A stretch of DNA of 64,000 bases from Clostridium sp. AN503. GTDB taxonomy: Bacteria; Bacillota; Clostridia; Lachnospirales; Lachnospiraceae. The stretch covers positions 620,001 through 684,000 of the forward strand of contig NZ_JBFDTP010000002.1 of assembly GCF_040719375.1 (NCBI RefSeq), read 5' to 3'. Positions 49,989 through 58,717 of this stretch are shown here, piece after piece; the first letter of the stretch is position 1; each line of letters begins with the position of its first letter. The position numbers and the translations under genes were made by a program. The notes below the pieces were generated by a model. That model was not told the origin of the DNA and searched no databases. It saw only the letters and a program-made list of their open reading frames with translations.

Positions 49989-50537
49989 TTATTCCGATTC
50001 TGACGTTTTTCCTTTTTCTTTTTTCCGGCTTTTGTTGATCTCAAAATCATTTTTGATGACCTTATTGTACACGCTGATCACTTTATAAAAAGCTTCAATT
50101 TCTTCGACGCTGCATTCCTTACGGAGTTCTCCCATGGTTTTAGCGATATCAACCGTGTCGTAAAGCTTGTGTGATTTGCTTAAGCGGGCGCCGATATCTG
50201 TAACATGGAGACGGATGTTTTTGGCGTTGTCGGCAGTTTTTGTTTTTTCTACCAGACCCTTATCTGTCAGGCGGGTTACAGTCTGAGAGAGGGCGCCTTT
50301 GGTTTTGCCCCAGTATTGGGCTAACTCTGTGACCGTGGTTCCCGGATGTTCCTCAATGTAGGTCAGGGTGTGTGCTTCGATCATGGTGATCGGGATTCCG
50401 ACCCCGTAGTCGTGAACGGATACGATATAGTCGTTATAGTGGATAACAAACTGATAAATATTATTATGACGCTCATTCAGTGCATGGAATGTCTCGTCAA
50501 TCATACCCAGATCAGATGGTTTAGTAGGTAAAGTCAT
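49989..50537 (-). CDS. MarR-family transcriptional regulator
   Basis: This 182-residue protein has a winged HTH (about 55-120: TVTELAQYWGKTKGALSQTVTRLTDKGLVEK in pieces) and a basic, charged C-terminal tail (NKSRKKEKGKTSE). It is divergent from a PatB-type lyase and a dicarboxylate/amino-acid symporter. Two matching palindromes in the shared region overlap the promoter of those genes, so it most likely represses them until a ligand binds. Confidence 0.88.
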   Translation of the reverse strand: MTLPTKPSDLGMIDETFHALNERHNNIYQFVIHYNDYIVSVHDYGVGIPITMIEAHTLTYIEEHPGTTVTELAQYWGKTKGALSQTVTRLTDKGLVEKTKTADNAKNIRLHVTDIGARLSKSHKLYDTVDIAKTMGELRKECSVEEIEAFYKVISVYNKVIKNDFEINKSRKKEKGKTSESE

Positions 50538-50732
50538 AGTGATACCTCATTCATTTATTGTGTCAGGATGAATACTGATAACTATAAAATATCATATCTG
50601 CCGCAAAAGCACAAGGGTAAGATGCCGGTAAAAATGATGGTATGCAACGGAGGAGAGCACTGCATTTCAGGCCGTTTTTTTCTATATTGTTTAGCTAAAG
50701 TATAAAAAACATGTAAAAACACCACAAAAATA

Positions 50733-50747
50733 GTTTAATAATTAAAC
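50733..50747. promoter_or_regulatory. Palindromic operator 1 (GTTTAATAATTAAAC)
   Basis: 7-bp arms around a single central base, 9 bp upstream of the -35 box of the PatB/symporter promoter. It shares the GTTTAA-N3-TTAAAC pattern with operator 2. Confidence 0.7.
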
Positions 50748-50756
50748 AAAAAATGG

Positions 50757-50785
50757 TTGACAAGTACAAAATATTGGTGTACTAT
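50757..50785 (+). promoter_or_regulatory. Promoter of the PatB-symporter unit (TTGACA-17-TACTAT)
   Basis: The -35 TTGACA (50757-50762) and -10 TACTAT (50780-50785) are 17 bp apart and bracketed by two matching palindromes. The leader to the ATG at 50905 is about 115 nt. Confidence 0.75.
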
Positions 50786-50799
50786 AAAAACACAATAAA

Positions 50800-50814
50800 G
50801 TTTAACGGTTAAAC
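50800..50814. promoter_or_regulatory. Palindromic operator 2 (GTTTAACGGTTAAAC)
   Basis: 7-bp arms around a central G, starting about 8 bp after the expected transcript start. Same half-site as operator 1. A degenerate third copy, GTTTAGCTAAAG, is at 50689-50700. Confidence 0.7.
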
Positions 50815-50904
50815 AAAAACAAGAATCAAAGCAAGCGTTAAAGTAAGCGTCAAAGCAGGGATCACAACAGCAGTATAAATTAAGTAAAAGGAGAATGTAA
50901 GCAA

Positions 50905-52098
50905 ATGGGTGGAACGTACAATTTTGACGAAAAGGTAGACCGGAGAGGGACAAGCTGTCTCAAGTATGATTTTGGGATGAAGCGTAAAGGGCGGGATGAT
51001 CTGCTGCCGCTCTGGGTTGCAGATATGGATTTCAAGCTTCCGGACGAGATCCTGAAAGACCTGCATAAGCGGATCGATCACGGGATCTTTGGTTACACGG
51101 AGGCGGATGAAGAATACTTTGCGGCATTGGACCGCTGGTTCTTCAACCACCACGGCTACCATGTGGAGCCGGAGACCGTGACGGTCGGCTGCGGTGTAGT
51201 GTACGGACTTGCAACCGGGGTAAAGGCGTTTACAGAGGAAGGGGATGCGGTCCTGATCCAGCAGCCTGTATATTACCCATTCCGCGAGGTGATCGAGGAT
51301 AACGGAAGACGGTTCATCAACAACCAGCTCCGTTATGAGGATGGAAGATACACCGTTGATTTTGAGGATTTTGAGAAAAAGATCGTGGAACATGACGTGA
51401 AGGTGTTTATCCTCTGCAACCCGCACAACCCGGTAGGCCGTGTGTGGACGAAGGAGGAGTTAGAGCAGATGGGAGATATCTGCCTGAGCCATGACGTGGT
51501 GATCATGGATGATGAGATCCATTGTGACTTTGTATTCCCGGGCTATCAGTTTACCAGTTTTATGAACCTGGATGAGAAATACCGGAAGAACCTGGTGCTC
51601 TATACCTCTCCCAGCAAGACCTTCAACGTTGCAGGAATGCAGCCCGCCAATATCATCATCCCGGATGAGACACTGCGCAGCGCATACCGCAGGGCGAATG
51701 CGGCAGCCGGCTACAGCCAGGGAAATGTGATGGGGATGGCGGCAGTGAAGGCCGTTTACACCAAAGGGGACGCCTGGGTAAAGGAACTGGTGGAGTATAT
51801 TAACGGCAACAAAGAATATATGAAGGAATTTGTCAAAGAAAATTTCCCGAAAGCGTATTTTGTGGAACCGGAGGGAACCTATCTGATCTGGATCGATTTT
51901 TCCGGCTACGGCTTTACGGATGAAGAGCTGGAGCATGTGATGGTAGAGGAAGCGAAGCTGTGGCTTGACTGCGGCAAGGTGTTTGGTCCTGCGACGGCGC
52001 AGTTTGAGCGTTTCAATATCGCGTGTCCGCGGGCCACTGTGGTGCAGGCGATGGAGCAGCTTAAACAGGCGGTCGACAATCATCAGAAATGGGCTTGA
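50905..52098 (+). CDS. PatB/MalY-type PLP-dependent aminotransferase or C-S beta-lyase (second copy)
   Basis: This 397-residue class-I-fold PLP enzyme is paralogous to the one at 9656. Motifs are TYNFDEKVDRRGTSCLKYD, CNPHNPVGRVWTKEEL, MDDEIHCDFVFPG and the Schiff-base K238 in PSKTFN. Family members split cystathionine, cystine conjugates or similar compounds into pyruvate, ammonia and a thiol. It is co-transcribed with a DAACS-family symporter 25 nt downstream, suggesting uptake and cleavage of an acidic or sulfur-containing amino acid under MarR control (inference). Confidence 0.88.
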   Translation: MGGTYNFDEKVDRRGTSCLKYDFGMKRKGRDDLLPLWVADMDFKLPDEILKDLHKRIDHGIFGYTEADEEYFAALDRWFFNHHGYHVEPETVTVGCGVVYGLATGVKAFTEEGDAVLIQQPVYYPFREVIEDNGRRFINNQLRYEDGRYTVDFEDFEKKIVEHDVKVFILCNPHNPVGRVWTKEELEQMGDICLSHDVVIMDDEIHCDFVFPGYQFTSFMNLDEKYRKNLVLYTSPSKTFNVAGMQPANIIIPDETLRSAYRRANAAAGYSQGNVMGMAAVKAVYTKGDAWVKELVEYINGNKEYMKEFVKENFPKAYFVEPEGTYLIWIDFSGYGFTDEELEHVMVEEAKLWLDCGKVFGPATAQFERFNIACPRATVVQAMEQLKQAVDNHQKWA

Positions 52099-52123
52099 TC
52101 CATAATACGGAAGGAGATTACAG

Positions 52124-53368
52124 ATGAAACAGATTTGGAATACATATAAGTCCTCGGTGATCCTTTTAGGATCCATGGTCCTGGGCGGAGTGATCGGATT
52201 TTTCTGGGGGCCGGGCGCTGAGATCCTTCAGCCGGTGGCCGATACGTTCCTGCATTTATTGTACTGCTGCGTGGTGCCGCTGATCTTCTGTTCGCTGACG
52301 GCGGCGATCGCGAAGATGACGGATCTGTCGAAGCTTAAAAAGATTCTGTTTATATTCTTGATCGGTACCATAGTGACAGGGATTATCGCCTGCCTGTTCA
52401 TGGTAGTTCCCTGCCTGGTCATCGATCCGGCGCAGGGGGCCAATATCAACTTGAGCGAGGAAGTGGGCGACCTAAGCAGTTCCATCAACTTCCTGGCCAT
52501 GTTTACGGTCGGCGATTTCCCGGAACTGTTTTCCAGGAATAACCTGATGGCCCTGATCGTGTTTACGGTCATCTTCTCCATTGCAACGATCTTTGCGGGG
52601 GAAAAGGGCAAGATCATTGTGACGGCTATGGAAGCCATGACGGAAGTGATCGTGAAGGTCATCGGCATCGTCATGAAGATCGCTCCCCTGGGATTGGGAT
52701 GCTATTTTGCGATCCTGATCGGCAAGTACGGCAGCGAGGTGGTCGGGCCGCTTGGAAAAGCAATCGTCATGTACCTGTTTGCCATAGTGGCGTATTTTGT
52801 AGTGTCGCAGACCGTGGAAGCGTATATCGGCGCGGGAGCGGAGGGCGTCCGCAGATGGTGGAAGACCGCGGTAACCCCGACCCTGACTGCCCTTGGCACC
52901 TGTTCTTCCGCAGCGACCCTGCCGGCGAACTTGATCCAGGCAAAACAGATCGGGATCCCCAGCGAGATCTCAGATCTTGTGATCCCTCTGGGAGCCAATC
53001 TTCACAAGGATGGAGCCTGCGTGATCCAGATCATCAAGATCGCGTTCCTCTGTTCCGTATTCAACGTACCGTATGTTACGCCGAAAAATATCATCCTGTC
53101 GATCGTGATCGCGGTGATCGCATCCGTGGTCATGGGAGGAATCCCCGCAGGCGGTTATGTGGCTGAGATCTTTATTATCTCCGCATTTGGTTTCCCGACC
53201 GTGGCGATCCCGATCATGGTACTGATCGGAACCATCACCGATGCGCCGGCTACCGCGGTGAACGTTACAGGAGACACCGGACTGGCTATGGTGATCGCAC
53301 GATTTGTCGAGGGGAAAGACTGGCTGAAGCGGAGCGATGAGCGCAGGGCGGCAGGCCTGGAGGCATAA
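52124..53368 (+). CDS. Dicarboxylate/amino acid:cation symporter (DAACS, GltP/DctA family)
   Basis: This 414-residue membrane transporter has about eight spans plus two re-entrant loops. It shows the serine-rich loop LGTCSSAATLPANL, the IPLGANLHKDGACV motif and the substrate-binding region IMVLIGTITDAPATAVNVTGDTGLAMV. It drives uptake of C4-dicarboxylates, glutamate/aspartate, or, in some members, cystine or serine/threonine, using sodium or protons. Its partner is the PatB-type lyase just upstream. A strong terminator follows. Confidence 0.92.
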   Translation: MKQIWNTYKSSVILLGSMVLGGVIGFFWGPGAEILQPVADTFLHLLYCCVVPLIFCSLTAAIAKMTDLSKLKKILFIFLIGTIVTGIIACLFMVVPCLVIDPAQGANINLSEEVGDLSSSINFLAMFTVGDFPELFSRNNLMALIVFTVIFSIATIFAGEKGKIIVTAMEAMTEVIVKVIGIVMKIAPLGLGCYFAILIGKYGSEVVGPLGKAIVMYLFAIVAYFVVSQTVEAYIGAGAEGVRRWWKTAVTPTLTALGTCSSAATLPANLIQAKQIGIPSEISDLVIPLGANLHKDGACVIQIIKIAFLCSVFNVPYVTPKNIILSIVIAVIASVVMGGIPAGGYVAEIFIISAFGFPTVAIPIMVLIGTITDAPATAVNVTGDTGLAMVIARFVEGKDWLKRSDERRAAGLEA

Positions 53369-53388
53369 AACAGTATTTCTTATGATGG

Positions 53389-53420
53389 AAAGGCAGATGG
53401 AGTGATTCGTCTGCCTTTTT
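53389..53420 (+). terminator. Intrinsic terminator after the DAACS symporter
   Basis: Stem AAAGGCAGA (53389-53397) with TCTGCCTTT (53410-53418), a 12-nt loop and a run of T. Confidence 0.9.
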
Positions 53421-53557
53421 GGGTAAAAATGGGTGAAATGAAAAAAGTTTTACCATTGAATGAAATAAAAACGAAATAAAATTGACAAATGACCAAAAAT
53501 ACATGAAAATAATAGAGATGAAAAAAGACTTCAAGAAAAATAAATGGAGGGACAATC

Positions 53558-54886
53558 ATGGGGGAACATGGAGGTAAACGGGGAGCAGTCCGGCTTGGAG
53601 GTATGGCATTTTTGCCTTTGATCGTATTTCTTGTGTTATATGTAGGCTGTGGTCTGGCATTCACTGCATTGGGAGCGGAGGATGCCTTTTCAAAGTTTCC
53701 GAGGCACGTTGCGCTGCTGGCCGGCATAGCGACTGCGCTGGCGCTGGCGCCGTCCGTGAAGCTCAGTGAAAAGATGGATGTGTTCTGTCAGGGCATGGGC
53801 AACTCCGGCGTCATGATGATGATCATGATCTATCTGATGGCAGGCGGGTTTCAGGGAGCGGCGGCAGCCATGGGCGGCAAAGATTCGGTTGTGAATCTCA
53901 GCCTTCACTTTATCCCGGTCCAGTTCTTGGTCCCGGGCGTATTTCTGCTCTGTTGTTTTATTTCCACGTCCATTGGCACGTCCATGGGCACGATCGCGGC
54001 CCTGGCTCCCGTTGCTATCGGTGTGGCGCGGGGAGCGGGACTGGATCTGGCGCTGACAGGTGCGGCTGTGATCGGCGGGGCGTATTTCGGAGACAACTTA
54101 TCTATGATCTCAGATACGACCATATCTGCGGCTCAGGGCTGCGGCTCAGAGATGAAGGATAAGTTTCGCATGAACTTTTTTATCGCTGCGCCTGCGGCCC
54201 TGGCAGCGATCCTTGTTTACGGATTTATGGGAGGACAGGGGAACGGAGCCATCGAGGCGGGAGCCTACAACCTGTTCCAGATCCTTCCATACATTGTGGT
54301 TCTGGGGGCTGCGCTGGCCGGGGTTCCGGTGGTTCTTGTGCTGTTTATCGGGATCACTATGACCGGCGTGATCGGCTTGGCCCAGGGAACTGTTGGGATC
54401 TTTGAATGGGTTCAGGCCATCGGCGGCGGCATGAGTGATATGTTCAGTATCAGCATCGTGGCAGCCCTGATCTCTGGTATCATCGGACTGGTACGCTATT
54501 ATGGAGGCGTGGACTGGCTGGTAGGCGTGCTCACCTCCCGGATCAAGGACAGGAAAGGGGCGGAGTATGGGATTGGGCTGATGTCCGGTGTGCTATCGGC
54601 GGCGTTGGTCAACAATACCATCGGCATCATCGTGACCTGCCCGATGGCGAAGGAGATCGGTGCCAAGTATAAGATCGCGCCGAAGAGGCTGGCAAGCCTT
54701 GTGGATATTTTCGCCTGTGCGTTCCTGGCGCTGACGCCCCATGACGGCGGAATGCTGATGATCACAGCTATGGCGGAGGTTTCCCCGATCGCGGTGCTCA
54801 AGAATTCATTTTATATGTTTTTCCTGATCATCGCAGCCTGTGTGACGATCCAGTTTGGACTTTTGAGGACGAAGGAAGAAAAGTAA
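53558..54886 (+). CDS. NhaC-family Na+/H+ antiporter-like transporter
   Basis: This 442-residue membrane protein has about 11-12 spans and NhaC-family landmarks: FISTSIGTSMGTIAALAPVA, GAAVIGGAYFGDNLSMISDTTISAAQGCG and LAALTPHDGG-like LALTPHDGGML. NhaC relatives exchange sodium for protons, or malate/lactate in MleN-type members; the substrate is not determined here. The A/T-rich 190 bp upstream contain a TTGACA with no well-spaced -10. The acyltransferase gene follows after 30 nt. Confidence 0.85.
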   Translation: MGEHGGKRGAVRLGGMAFLPLIVFLVLYVGCGLAFTALGAEDAFSKFPRHVALLAGIATALALAPSVKLSEKMDVFCQGMGNSGVMMMIMIYLMAGGFQGAAAAMGGKDSVVNLSLHFIPVQFLVPGVFLLCCFISTSIGTSMGTIAALAPVAIGVARGAGLDLALTGAAVIGGAYFGDNLSMISDTTISAAQGCGSEMKDKFRMNFFIAAPAALAAILVYGFMGGQGNGAIEAGAYNLFQILPYIVVLGAALAGVPVVLVLFIGITMTGVIGLAQGTVGIFEWVQAIGGGMSDMFSISIVAALISGIIGLVRYYGGVDWLVGVLTSRIKDRKGAEYGIGLMSGVLSAALVNNTIGIIVTCPMAKEIGAKYKIAPKRLASLVDIFACAFLALTPHDGGMLMITAMAEVSPIAVLKNSFYMFFLIIAACVTIQFGLLRTKEEK

Positions 54887-54916
54887 GAAGAAAAGCAGAT
54901 ATAAAGGCGGTGCTTT

Positions 54917-56026
54917 ATGGGAAAACGGGATGGACAGATTGATGCGGTCAGGGCGGCGGCGATCTCCCTGGTGGTTCTCTCGCATATTTTTGGGGCTATG
55001 GACCTGGGATTCAATCCGGTCTGGAACTGGTTTGCCCCGTTTATGGTCCCGCTGTTCTTTTTGGTGAGCGGATATCTGGCCTGGAAACGGGAACCCTGGA
55101 AGCGCTATGCGTTTTCTGCTTATGTAAAGAAACGCGCAGGCTCCCTTCTGATCCCCTATGTGGGGTTCAGTCTGGCAGCATCTGTGGTCCGGATGGGGGT
55201 CACGTACCTGACAGACGGACCGGTGCGGGAGAACCTGGGATATCTGGCGCGGGAATTTGTCACGTGCCTGGGGACCGGGACCCTTTGGTTTCTTCCGGTT
55301 ATGTTTCTTTCAGATATGATGGCGTTTCTGCTTCTTAAAAGAAGCCTGCTGGTTCAGGCTACCGCCTTTTTACTGTCGGTCCTGCTGGTCAGCACCAATT
55401 TCCTGGTGGACAATTTCTACAGGGATCTGTGGATCTGCGACCTTCTTATCGTGTTCAGCAGAAGTGCGGCGGCAGCGGGCATCGTCCTGCTGGGGTATCA
55501 CGTGCTGCCTGAGCTTAACCGGAAAAAGAGCCGCCCCGCCAGTGCGGTGATGGCGGCAGGCTCCTTTGCTGTGACCGTGATGATCTCCCGGTTTATCAGT
55601 GTTGATTTCCGCACCCTGCAGTTCGGCAGGTATCCACTGCTGTTTTATGTGGACGCGGTGGCGGCGGGAGTGTTTTTGCTGGAGGGATACCGCCTGCTTG
55701 CAGGCTCTCACCGATGTCCGGTACTGTCTTACATAGGCCAGAATACCCTTGTGATCATGGGGACCCATACAGAATGGTTCTTGTTGAATATCGTGCAGCT
55801 CGGCCTGGCAGGAGTGCTGGGGCCCTGCCAGGTGATCGGCACCCGTTATTATGGGGAGTGCGGGATCATCTTCGTGCTGCTCATGCTGATGGAATACGGG
55901 ATTGCGGAAGGGATCAACCGGTATGTCCCGTGGCTGGCGGGAAAACCGGGGAAGATGGGGGAGCCGGGAAAAACAGGTGACGACCGTCCGGGGGCGGGGG
56001 ATATCCCCGGAGCCATCAGGTCTTAA
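54917..56026 (+). CDS. Membrane acyltransferase (acyltransferase-3 family)
   Basis: This 369-residue integral membrane protein has about ten spans and the family N-terminus RDGQIDAVRAAAISLVVLSHIFG with the conserved histidine, and FFLVSGYLAWKR. Such enzymes O-acetylate or acylate surface polysaccharides, peptidoglycan or antibiotics. The C-terminus (about 345-369) is a Gly/Pro/Lys-rich tail. Its 3' end overlaps the convergent LysR gene by 11 bp. There is no other glycan-synthesis gene nearby, so the target is unknown. Confidence 0.88.
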   Translation: MGKRDGQIDAVRAAAISLVVLSHIFGAMDLGFNPVWNWFAPFMVPLFFLVSGYLAWKREPWKRYAFSAYVKKRAGSLLIPYVGFSLAASVVRMGVTYLTDGPVRENLGYLAREFVTCLGTGTLWFLPVMFLSDMMAFLLLKRSLLVQATAFLLSVLLVSTNFLVDNFYRDLWICDLLIVFSRSAAAAGIVLLGYHVLPELNRKKSRPASAVMAAGSFAVTVMISRFISVDFRTLQFGRYPLLFYVDAVAAGVFLLEGYRLLAGSHRCPVLSYIGQNTLVIMGTHTEWFLLNIVQLGLAGVLGPCQVIGTRYYGECGIIFVLLMLMEYGIAEGINRYVPWLAGKPGKMGEPGKTGDDRPGAGDIPGAIRS

Positions 56027-56891
56027 TCCCATGGAATTTGAGGAAATTCTGTGCGGCATGGGATAAGGGATATTCCTTGTTGACAATAAATGCGCTTGTG
56101 ATAAACAGGTTGTCATCTGAAAAATGTTTTAGGTTCAAGTCGCGGATGTGCTGAAAGTCGGCTGCTGTCAGGGATGCCAGCGCAACGGTGCCGAAGGATC
56201 TTGCCCACTCGATGGCGGTGGCGTTGGAGGAGGTAATGATCGAAATATTTGGCGTCAGCAGGTGGTGTCCGAAGGAGGCGCGGATCAGGTCAAGGCAGTC
56301 GAAGGGGACCGACAGAGGGTAATCCGCCAGTTCAGAGATGTCCAGAAGACTGCTTTTTTGTGCGAGGGGATGGTGAGGGTCACAGACCGCCACAATCTCC
56401 TCTTTTTCATATGGATAGACCGCCAGAGCGGCGTGTCCAGGCAGATTGGACCGCACCAGCCCGATCTCCGTCACATGGTTTAAGACGTTGGGGATCGCAA
56501 AATCGCTTGGGATCTCATAGAAGTCAAAACTGACATTGGGGTATTCTGCCCGGAAGCCGTCGAACAGATGGTGCAGGAAATAGGCAGAGTTACCCGCTGG
56601 GATGGACAGTTTCAATAGCTCGGAAAAGGCGGTCTTCTTATTGTGGATTTCGTCGTGGAGCTTTTCTTCCGCCCGGCAGATCTCTTTGGCGCGCAGGTAG
56701 AACACACGCCCCGCATCGGTCAGTTCCAGCTTGTGCCGGCTGCGCACAAGCAGCCTGGCCCCATAATAGTTTTCTATATTCTTCAGTTGGTTGCTCAGTG
56801 AAGGCTGGGCGATCAGCAATTTGTTGGAAGCGGCCAGGATGCTTCCACATTCTACGATCGTCACAAAGTTCCGGTATGATTCCAGGGTCAT
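56016..56891 (-). CDS. LysR-family transcriptional regulator
   Basis: This 291-residue regulator has the N-terminal HTH (LESYRNFVTIVECGSILAAS, IAQPSLSNQLKNIE) and a full effector domain. The ATG at 56889-56891 fits the family N-terminus; the frame is open 29 codons further upstream into A/T-rich sequence without family similarity. It is divergent from the NCS2-like permease + phosphoribosyltransferase pair, which it likely controls in response to a nucleobase or its product (inference). Confidence 0.88.
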   Translation of the reverse strand: MTLESYRNFVTIVECGSILAASNKLLIAQPSLSNQLKNIENYYGARLLVRSRHKLELTDAGRVFYLRAKEICRAEEKLHDEIHNKKTAFSELLKLSIPAGNSAYFLHHLFDGFRAEYPNVSFDFYEIPSDFAIPNVLNHVTEIGLVRSNLPGHAALAVYPYEKEEIVAVCDPHHPLAQKSSLLDISELADYPLSVPFDCLDLIRASFGHHLLTPNISIITSSNATAIEWARSFGTVALASLTAADFQHIRDLNLKHFSDDNLFITSAFIVNKEYPLSHAAQNFLKFHGIKT

Positions 56892-57077
56892 GATAAAACT
56901 CCTTAGTATAATAAAAATATTATATAAACTATGTAATAGTGATAGTTTTATTATATATAAAAGTGTGATACAATTCAAATTGTTTTTTATGAATGATGCT
57001 TATAAAAGACGCATTATTTATAAGATTAATTTATAAATATTTATGAGTATGAACGAAGTAGGAGGAAAAGATTTACG

Positions 57078-58136
57078 ATGAATGCTTTGCTGACAGATTT
57101 ACTTGCTGTATTTGGCGTGGTGCTGAACGCGCTTCCGCAGGGACTTTTAGCGCTTTCCTTTGGATTCGCCGCAGTCCCGACCGCCATGGCTTTTTTTATC
57201 GGGGCTTTTGGAAATGCAGTCACCGGGAATGTGGCACCGATCTCGTTCCAGGCTGAGACCATAACCTATGCGGGGACCAGCGGAAGGAACCGTTCCGAGC
57301 GGTGTACCATGATCTTTATCGGCGCGGCGATCCTGGCAGTGGTCGGCGCCTGCGGAATGCTCACCAGGATTGTGGAGTTTATCGGTACGGATATTGCAAA
57401 CGGCATGATGGCGGGCGTCGGGCTGATCCTGACAAAGGCCGCGGTCAACATGGTGAAAGAGGACCATATTGCCGGGGGCGTCTCCATGGCGGCGGCGCTT
57501 ATCACCTATCTTGTGACCAGCCAGAGTCCCAATACCCTGGTGTATACGATCGTAGTTTCCGTGATCGCATCCAGCGCAGTATCAGCAATATTTAATAAAG
57601 AGAAGAAAAATATCGTTGTGGCAGATGACAAATTCACCCGTCAGAAATTCACCATAAACGGGACTGTGATCTTTGGGGCGTTGGGAATGGTCTGCTTAAA
57701 TATCGGCTCCAACATATCCTTTGGGGCGATCACGGCAAGCATGGCAGGCACGGATGCCTTTAATGTGGACCATCTGACTCTGATCTCTTCTCTGGCGGAT
57801 ATGGGTTCCTCCTTCTTTGGGGGAGCACCGGTAGAGTCGATCATCTCTGCAACAGCCAATGCGCCTCATCCGGTATGGGCGGGGATTGCCATGATGGTGG
57901 TGGTAGGCGTGATTCTTTTGAGCGGCCTCCTGCCAAAGATCGGAAACTACGTTCCGGCTTCCTCCATCGCAGGATTTCTGTTTGTGCTGGGACTCTTTAA
58001 GACCTTTGTGCTTGACGCTCCTGCGGCGCTGGCGGTGAATCCGGCGGTAGGGGGGACAGCGCTTGTGGTCACTGCCATATCCAATCCGTTTTTGGGGATG
58101 GTTGCGGGAATATTAGCTAGAATTTTGGGATTGTAA
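57078..58136 (+). CDS. NCS2-like nucleobase permease
   Basis: This 352-residue membrane protein has about ten or more hydrophobic segments. Motifs such as FFIGAFGNAVTGNVAPISFQAET, IGTDIANGMMAGVGLILTKAAVNMV and SSLADMGSSFFGGAPVESIISATANA resemble the NCS2/AzgA purine permeases, although it is shorter than the usual 420-450. Co-transcription with a phosphoribosyltransferase 14 nt downstream supports a nucleobase substrate (import followed by trapping as a nucleotide). The family call is moderately sure; the specific base is not readable. Confidence 0.7.
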   Translation: MNALLTDLLAVFGVVLNALPQGLLALSFGFAAVPTAMAFFIGAFGNAVTGNVAPISFQAETITYAGTSGRNRSERCTMIFIGAAILAVVGACGMLTRIVEFIGTDIANGMMAGVGLILTKAAVNMVKEDHIAGGVSMAAALITYLVTSQSPNTLVYTIVVSVIASSAVSAIFNKEKKNIVVADDKFTRQKFTINGTVIFGALGMVCLNIGSNISFGAITASMAGTDAFNVDHLTLISSLADMGSSFFGGAPVESIISATANAPHPVWAGIAMMVVVGVILLSGLLPKIGNYVPASSIAGFLFVLGLFKTFVLDAPAALAVNPAVGGTALVVTAISNPFLGMVAGILARILGL

Positions 58137-58150
58137 AGGAAGAAAAACTT

Positions 58151-58717
58151 ATGAAGACATATGAACTTAATCTTTGTGGAGTAAAGAGAGAGCTACCGTT
58201 TGTGGATCTGGAAGACAATATGGCATTCGCCAGCTTTGTGATCATGGGGGATACGGAGTTAGTTATGGCCTGCGCGCCCAGGCTGGCGGAGAAGATCGGG
58301 GACGTGGACGTTATCATCACAGCGGAGGCCAAGGGGATCGCCCTGGCCTACGAGATCAGCAGGATTCTTGGAAAAAAAGAATTCATTGTGGCCCGCAAGA
58401 GCATCAAATCTTATATGCATGGGGTGGTTTCGGTTTCGGTCCATTCCATCACCACCTCCGGGGAACAGCACCTTTTCCTGGACGGGTATGATGCAGAGAA
58501 GATCCGGGGGAAATCCGTCTGCATTGTGGACGACGTGATCTCCACCGGAGAATCCCTCTACGCTCTGGAGGCCCTGGTTGGAAGCGCTGAGGGCAAGGTC
58601 TTAAAAAAGGCGGCAGTGCTGGCGGAGGGCAATGCGGCAGACCGTGACGACATTATCTTTCTGCAGAAGCTTCCGTTGTTTCAGAGATCCGAAAACGGAG
58701 AGTACGAATTTCTATAA
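58151..58717 (+). CDS. Purine-type phosphoribosyltransferase (Apt-like)
   Basis: This 188-residue type-I phosphoribosyltransferase transfers the ribose-phosphate of PRPP to a base. The PRPP loop reads CIVDDVISTGES (about residues 120-131), and the upstream IITAEAKGIALAYEISRILGKKEFIVARK segment (seen in parts) is characteristic of adenine/xanthine-type enzymes. It follows the NCS2-like permease and overlaps the convergent histidine-kinase gene by 6 bp. Adenine is the most likely base, but xanthine or hypoxanthine cannot be excluded. Confidence 0.85.
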   Translation: MKTYELNLCGVKRELPFVDLEDNMAFASFVIMGDTELVMACAPRLAEKIGDVDVIITAEAKGIALAYEISRILGKKEFIVARKSIKSYMHGVVSVSVHSITTSGEQHLFLDGYDAEKIRGKSVCIVDDVISTGESLYALEALVGSAEGKVLKKAAVLAEGNAADRDDIIFLQKLPLFQRSENGEYEFL

